A DNA stretch of 9,867 bases from CBEUVQ01 sp965546615 (GTDB lineage: Bacteria > Bacillota > Desulfotomaculia > Desulfotomaculales > Desulfohalotomaculaceae), in NCBI GenBank assembly GCA_965546615.1, contig CBEUVQ010000054.1, positions 1 through 9,867 on the forward strand. Direction: 5' to 3'. Below the pieces are notes generated by a model. It was not told where the DNA came from. It ran no database searches and saw only the letters and a program-made list of their open reading frames with translations. The translations under genes and the position numbers were made by a program. Every line of letters begins with the position of its first letter. Position 1 is the first letter of the stretch. Below, in pieces: positions 6,777-9,867 of the stretch.

Positions 6777-7214
6777 TTATAACATTGGTTTGTGCTGCCT
6801 TTTCTTGTTTATTGCCGCTTGGTAAAGTTTATTTTTAGCGATAGATTTTTTCTTTTTATTTGCAGCGGCACTGTCAATATCCCCGTCTGTTGAAGCACAG
6901 CCGCACTCACAATCAATTGGCTCACAGCATTCTTCACTGCAGTTCAGCACAAAGATGTCATAAATTCCCGGTGGTACGCAGATGGCATAGAACCCGTTAT
7001 CGTCGGTGACACCGAGATAGGTATCATCAGTTTCAGTGTTAACAGCCTTAACAATACAACCTGATACAAATCCTTCATTAGATTCACATACAACAGTACC
7101 TTCTAAAACACCGCAGGTGAATTCATACTGCTGCACATAAAGAACATTAAACACCTGTTCCTGTTCACCAACAGTTACATCTTCAATTAAGTTGGTTCTA
7201 AAAGCAATACCCAT
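6777..7214 (-). CDS. Small beta-sandwich (carboxypeptidase regulatory-like) protein with Cys cluster and Lys-rich tail
   Basis: The 145-residue product has three parts. Residues 1-33 are a leader, MGIAFRTNLI onward, with no signal peptide. Residues about 36-91 match the carboxypeptidase-regulatory-like beta-sandwich pattern: GxV, a variable segment, TDDNGFY (70-76), then PPGIYDIFV (81-89). Residues 92-106 form a Cys cluster (92, 96, 97, 102, 104, 106); with Cys 34, 43, 53 and 79 there are ten Cys. Residues 120-145 contain nine Lys. Such domains are typical of extracellular adhesins and structural proteins, yet no export signal is visible. A ribosome binding site, AAGGGAGTG, lies 5 nt before ATG 7214, and a sigma-K-like promoter lies upstream. 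Inference: a spore-surface structural protein, possibly crosslinked through its Cys and Lys residues. It converges with the glycosyltransferase operon. The domain assignment is moderately sure and the role is speculative. Confidence 0.82.
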   Translation of the reverse strand: MGIAFRTNLIEDVTVGEQEQVFNVLYVQQYEFTCGVLEGTVVCESNEGFVSGCIVKAVNTETDDTYLGVTDDNGFYAICVPPGIYDIFVLNCSEECCEPIDCECGCASTDGDIDSAAANKKKKSIAKNKLYQAAINKKRQHKPML

Positions 7215-7258
7215 GGTAACACTCCCTTAATATTAGTAATTGGTAAATCCTGCTGATA

Positions 7259-7287
7259 TAAAATATTCTTGATTACCAAAAAATGTT
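7259..7287 (-). promoter_or_regulatory. Sigma-K-like promoter of the beta-sandwich protein gene
   Basis: On the minus strand AACA (7287-7284) precedes AATATTTTA (7267-7259), with 17 nt between AC and the -10 element and one mismatch to CATAnnnTA. The flanks resemble the promoter proposed for the Cys-rich gene at 2260: both read GTAAC, then GAATATT, then TATCA. The leader would be about 35-40 nt. An inverted repeat TTGGTAA/TTACCAA (7240-7246 and 7273-7279) brackets the -10 region and might bind a regulator. Confidence 0.4.
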
Positions 7288-7320
7288 ACTAAGAGCAAAA
7301 ACATTATTAGAGTTTGCTGT

Positions 7321-7334
7321 TAACTGCTCAGTTA
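7321..7334. repeat. Short perfect inverted repeat in the 7215-7387 intergenic region
   Basis: TAACTG and CAGTTA are separated by CT, about 55 nt downstream of the stop of the phospholipase-like gene. No T run follows on either strand, so it is not a convincing terminator. It could be an operator or a chance palindrome. I see no convincing terminator for the phospholipase-like gene in this gap. Confidence 0.25.
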
Positions 7335-7387
7335 GCGAATAAATCAGTTTTTAAATTGTCATTCGTATATTCTCAAATTCAAATTAC

Positions 7388-8110
7388 CTATTGCTGTGCT
7401 GCTGTTTTAATAAAGCTTAGAAAAAAACCGGCACTGCTGCGCTGAGCTTGGGGCAGTACAATAGCGGAAGTTCTATGATACTGTTCTTCCGAACGCCAGC
7501 TGCTGATATTGGGATAATAAAGCCAGGCCAGCTTGGCGTTGAGATTAATCCAATATTCCGGTGCAGCAGACAAATGATATATTCCGCCGTCATTGACGGC
7601 ATATTTTAAATGGTGGTGCTGAGCCCATCTTTCATAGGTGCTGTGACCTGCTAACGCCACACAGCGGGCGTGATAGGGATTGCACATATCCTGTACCAGG
7701 TGGACGGCTGCTCCCAAAAAAAACATACTTTTGTCAAGCATTCCTTGCTGCCAGTGGGTTAATGCTTTTTTATAGTAATTCCGGCATTCGCTCCGGGCGT
7801 CCGGCCAAGGCCATATCCCTCTGTTTTTAAGGGGGTTAAAATAATGGGCGAAGTTTTTCCAATTTTTATCTGCCCAGATTACGCCGCTGTTGATGATTTC
7901 CAGTTGGCTGCTTAGATACCGGGAAATGCTTTGATATCCGTCATTATAAAGAATTTTTACTGCTTGCCGATTAAAAAAAATGTGGGTATCAGCGGGCAGA
8001 TGGTCAATAATACGTTGAATGGGGGAGGCGGCATGCAGTAGAAGCTTGGCCGCAGTCCAGGTATAGTTGTGCAAAAGTTTCCCTCTTTTCTTAAAACTTT
8101 TTAACACCAT
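7388..8110 (-). CDS. Zinc-dependent phospholipase C-like protein (S1/P1 nuclease fold)
   Basis: The 240-residue product (mature Bacillus cereus enzyme: 245) belongs to the zinc phospholipase C/S1-P1 nuclease superfamily, whose members hydrolyse phosphodiester bonds in phospholipids or nucleic acids with three zinc ions. The side-chain ligands have clear counterparts: His43 (THIFFN), Asp81 (WADKNW), His89 (HYFNP), His137, Asp141 and His147 (HLVQDMCNPYHA), His156 and Glu160 (HSTYERW). The enzyme normally also uses the amino group of a processed N-terminal Trp. Here Trp18 is the nearest candidate, but no signal peptide or propeptide is evident. Start choice is open: ATG 8110 has a poor ribosome binding site, while TTG at 8074 (residue 13) has AGAGGG 6 nt before it and gives a 228-residue protein. 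It follows the 91-residue gene by 40 nt and is probably cotranscribed with it. Substrate and site of action are unknown. Confidence 0.85.
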   Translation of the reverse strand: MVLKSFKKRGKLLHNYTWTAAKLLLHAASPIQRIIDHLPADTHIFFNRQAVKILYNDGYQSISRYLSSQLEIINSGVIWADKNWKNFAHYFNPLKNRGIWPWPDARSECRNYYKKALTHWQQGMLDKSMFFLGAAVHLVQDMCNPYHARCVALAGHSTYERWAQHHHLKYAVNDGGIYHLSAAPEYWINLNAKLAWLYYPNISSWRSEEQYHRTSAIVLPQAQRSSAGFFLSFIKTAAQQ

Positions 8111-8150
8111 TTTGCCCGTTAACAGAAAATTTAAATCTCATGTTAATCTG

Positions 8151-8426
8151 CTATGTTCCGGTAAAAATACTTCCGCTTGCTTCTAATGTAATAGTAAAAT
8201 CGATTGTAGTACTTGGATTTAAAAATATAGTTAGCTCGACAGCGGCAGAATTCCGTTCTGTACCTGAGTAGAACGCTAAGTCAAAATCAATACCTGCCTT
8301 AATCAGAAGTGCGATTGCGGCCTGCAGTTGGTTTATTTTTAAGAGGTCATTGTTAATAATGCACTTAAATACATCGGTGCCAAAAATAACCTGTAGTTCA
8401 CGCGTTAATTTCTCAAATACCGACAT
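8151..8426 (-). CDS. Small protein of unknown function, first gene of a two-gene minus-strand operon
   Basis: I do not recognise this 91-residue product. The first 45 residues look helical (MSVFEKLTRELQVIFGTDVF, then LLKINQLQAAIALLIKAG). From about residue 47 alternating hydrophobic and polar residues suggest beta strands, and residues 69-91 are rich in Ser and Thr. There is a single Cys (22), and no signal peptide or clear membrane segment. The start is supported by GAGGGG 8 nt before ATG 8426. The stop lies 40 nt before the phospholipase-like gene on the same strand, with no terminator between, so they probably share a transcript. A sigma-K-type -10 element stands 28 nt upstream. It could be another small spore-associated protein, but that rests on context only. 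Confidence 0.7.
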   Translation of the reverse strand: MSVFEKLTRELQVIFGTDVFKCIINNDLLKINQLQAAIALLIKAGIDFDLAFYSGTERNSAAVELTIFLNPSTTIDFTITLEASGSIFTGT

Positions 8427-8432
8427 TAATAG

Positions 8433-8478
8433 ATCCCCTCAGTTACTTTTTACTATCTTATGAGGGGGATTTTTTTTT
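8433..8478 (+). terminator. Hairpin with T9 tail, terminator-like, in the divergent region
   Basis: ATCCCCTCA (8433-8441) pairs with TGAGGGGGAT (8461-8470) with one bulged G around a 19-nt loop, and nine T residues (8470-8478) follow. On the plus strand this resembles an intrinsic terminator, yet no plus-strand gene ends here. It could stop antisense transcription from the left before the aminomutase gene. The left arm also contains the ribosome binding site of the minus-strand 8426 gene, so the repeat may instead act there. Confidence 0.4.
8454..8462 (-). promoter_or_regulatory. Possible sigma-K -10 element before the 91-residue gene
   Basis: CATAAGATA on the minus strand matches CATAnnnTA exactly and lies 27 nt before ATG 8426, a suitable distance. 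There is no AC at the expected -35 position; the sequence there is GGC. The assignment is therefore weaker than at the two Cys-rich genes. Confidence 0.25.
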
Positions 8479-8553
8479 GCCAACAAATTTAAATTTCGTT
8501 AGCAGTAAATAATAATACCGCAGCAACTATTACATGGCAGGTGAACAAAATAT

Positions 8554-9840
8554 ATGGTGAGAGATTATCGGGAAATATCTAAATGGCGTAATGTACCCGC
8601 TGCAGATTGGAATAATTGGCTGTGGCAGGTGCAAAATCGCATAACAACACTGGAAGATTTAAAAGAAGTTGTTAATTTAAGTAAAGAAGAAATCAGCGGA
8701 ATTAATAAATCTTTAGGATCATTAAAGATGGCCATTACCCCCTATTATGCAGCTCTGATGGACAAGGATGACAGCAGCTGCCCTATCCGTAAACAAGCGG
8801 TGCCGGTATCAATGGAATTACAACAATGCCGTCATGATATGAAAGATCCGCTGCATGAAGATGTTGATTCACCGGTACCCGGCCTTACTCACCGTTATCC
8901 CGATCGCGTTTTGCTGTTGGTTACCGATCAGTGTGCAATGTACTGCCGCCACTGCACGCGCAGAAGGTTTGCCGGACAAACAGATCAGGTGCGCTCAAAA
9001 AAGGAAATTGATCGGGCAATAGCATACATTAGGCATACACCGCAGGTGCGCGATGTAATTTTATCCGGTGGCGACAGTCTGTTAATTTCTGATGATAAAT
9101 TGGAATATATTCTTGGGCAGCTTAGGCTGATTAAGCATGTGGAAATTATACGCATCGGTACACGCACACCGGTTGTAATGCCGATGCGCATTACTAAAGA
9201 ACTGTGCAAGATGATTAAAAAATATCATCCAATCTATTTAAACACACACTTCAATCATCCCAAAGAAGTAACTGATCAGGCTCGGACAGCATGCCAGCGT
9301 TTAGCTGATGCCGGTGTGCCTTTGGGCAACCAAACGGTGCTGCTGAAAGGCGTAAACGACTGTCCTTATACCATTAAAAAATTAATGCATTTACTGTTGA
9401 TGATGCGGGTTAAACCGTATTATATTTATCAATGTGATTTGTCGGCAGGCGTTGAACACTTTCGCACTTCAGTAGCAAGAGGTATCGAAATTATTGAATT
9501 ACTGCGCGGTCATACCTCCGGTTTGGCGGTGCCAACTTACGTGATAGATGCACCCGGCGGTGGGGGAAAAATTCCCGTCGGACCACAATACCTAATTTCA
9601 CAGGCAGATGATAAAGTAATTCTGCGCAATTACGAAGGAGTGGTATGTTCTTATCCGCTTCCCGCTCATAAGGACTCTGAACACAAAACGATTGACAGAT
9701 CGATTGGGCGAAGGGAAGCGATTGGCTTAGAAAAGCTGCTTAATGAGAACGACATTAGTTTAGTTCCGCAGGGCAATGTGCGGGAAAGGCGCCGCCGAAA
9801 GTTTGCCGGATTTATCAAAAAAGCGGAAAGGAGTTATTGA
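8554..9840 (+). CDS. kamA: L-lysine 2,3-aminomutase (radical SAM, PLP-dependent)
   Basis: The 428-residue product interconverts L-lysine and L-beta-lysine in the cytoplasm, using a [4Fe-4S] cluster, S-adenosylmethionine and pyridoxal phosphate. Seen: radical SAM motif CxxxCxxC (Cys127, 131, 134); SGGDSL (171-176) in the SAM-binding region; PLP-binding lysine Lys339 in PGGGGK. Asp295 (YQCDLS) and Asp332 (IDAPGG) match Asp293 and Asp330 of the Clostridium subterminale enzyme, which bind the substrate epsilon-amino group, so lysine rather than glutamate is the expected substrate. The Cys near residue 270 is kept, but the C-terminal Cys cluster that helps bind structural zinc in the clostridial enzyme is absent. 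Start: an in-frame stop at 8542-8544 leaves ATG 8554 as the first candidate, with AGGTGA 9 nt upstream. One nucleotide separates its stop from the next start. The product may feed N-acetyl-beta-lysine synthesis or lysine degradation. In Bacillus subtilis kamA is sigma-E controlled. Confidence 0.95.
   Translation: MVRDYREISKWRNVPAADWNNWLWQVQNRITTLEDLKEVVNLSKEEISGINKSLGSLKMAITPYYAALMDKDDSSCPIRKQAVPVSMELQQCRHDMKDPLHEDVDSPVPGLTHRYPDRVLLLVTDQCAMYCRHCTRRRFAGQTDQVRSKKEIDRAIAYIRHTPQVRDVILSGGDSLLISDDKLEYILGQLRLIKHVEIIRIGTRTPVVMPMRITKELCKMIKKYHPIYLNTHFNHPKEVTDQARTACQRLADAGVPLGNQTVLLKGVNDCPYTIKKLMHLLLMMRVKPYYIYQCDLSAGVEHFRTSVARGIEIIELLRGHTSGLAVPTYVIDAPGGGGKIPVGPQYLISQADDKVILRNYEGVVCSYPLPAHKDSEHKTIDRSIGRREAIGLEKLLNENDISLVPQGNVRERRRRKFAGFIKKAERSY
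9827..9833 (+). promoter_or_regulatory. Ribosome binding site for a GTG start at 9842
   Basis: AAAGGAG ends 8 nt before GTG 9842. The ATG at 9840-9842 is followed directly by TGA and cannot be a start. The site lies within the 3' end of the aminomutase gene. Confidence 0.7.
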
Positions 9841-9841
9841 T

Positions 9842-9867
9842 GTGAGCGCCGGTTTAAATTACTGCGG
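9842..9867 (+). CDS. 5' end of a gene downstream of kamA, truncated by the window edge
   Basis: Only eight complete codons are visible (MSAGLNYC if GTG is read as Met). The good ribosome binding site and the 1-nt gap to kamA indicate an operon partner. In known beta-lysine operons the partner is often the GNAT acetyltransferase AblB. The visible residues are too few to confirm that. Confidence 0.55.

Noticed and set aside
8477..8511. Possible sigma-A promoter for kamA with TTGCCA at 8477-8482
   Set aside because: At 16-18 nt from TTGCCA there is no TATAAT-like hexamer; the nearest AT-rich candidates lie 23 nt or more away. I could not identify the kamA promoter.
8985..9209. Minus-strand open frame of 74 codons within kamA
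   Set aside because: It is antisense to the radical SAM core of a clearly identified gene.

Overview
The window looks like low-GC chromosomal DNA of an endospore-forming Firmicute, probably class Clostridia. The evidence is strong purine-rich ribosome binding sites (some before TTG and GTG starts), compact intergenic spaces with U-tailed hairpin terminators, and gene content: repeat-bearing family 2 glycosyltransferases, a zinc phospholipase C-fold protein and a lysine 2,3-aminomutase. I cannot name the genus. No tRNA, rRNA, CRISPR array, transposase or phage gene is visible.

Layout from left to right. Positions 1-50 hold the terminator of a gene outside the window. A sigma-A-like promoter (120-148) precedes a two-domain glycosyltransferase (199-1746, TTG start). 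It converges, across a bidirectional terminator, on a minus-strand gene for a Cys- and Ser/Thr-rich protein without a signal peptide (1805-2260). From the 2261-2401 divergent region a two-gene operon runs rightward: a glycosyltransferase with TPR repeats (2402-4282) and a longer paralog (4275-6644) that carries two glycosyltransferase+TPR units in one chain, the second with altered active-site motifs. This operon converges, across another terminator (6703-6759), on three minus-strand genes: a small beta-sandwich protein with a Cys cluster and a Lys-rich tail (6777-7214), a zinc phospholipase C-like protein without a clear signal peptide (7388-8110), and a 91-residue protein of unknown function (8151-8426). 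Reading rightward after these are lysine 2,3-aminomutase (8554-9840) and the first codons of a tightly coupled next gene (from 9842).

How it may work together (inference). Three large, apparently cytoplasmic glycosyltransferases alternate with small structural-looking proteins that have no export signal but are rich in Cys, Ser/Thr or Lys. Sigma-K-like promoter sequences (AC, 16-17 nt, then CATAnnnTA with one mismatch) stand before both Cys-rich genes and before the TPR glycosyltransferase operon. The pattern fits proteins made in the mother cell late in sporulation and assembled, possibly glycosylated, on the spore surface. Their need for export would then be met by mother-cell lysis. Expression of lysine 2,3-aminomutase in the sporulating mother cell is known in Bacillus subtilis, which fits loosely. 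The glycosylation link and sporulation control are hypotheses; the domain assignments of the glycosyltransferases, the phospholipase fold and the aminomutase are firm.
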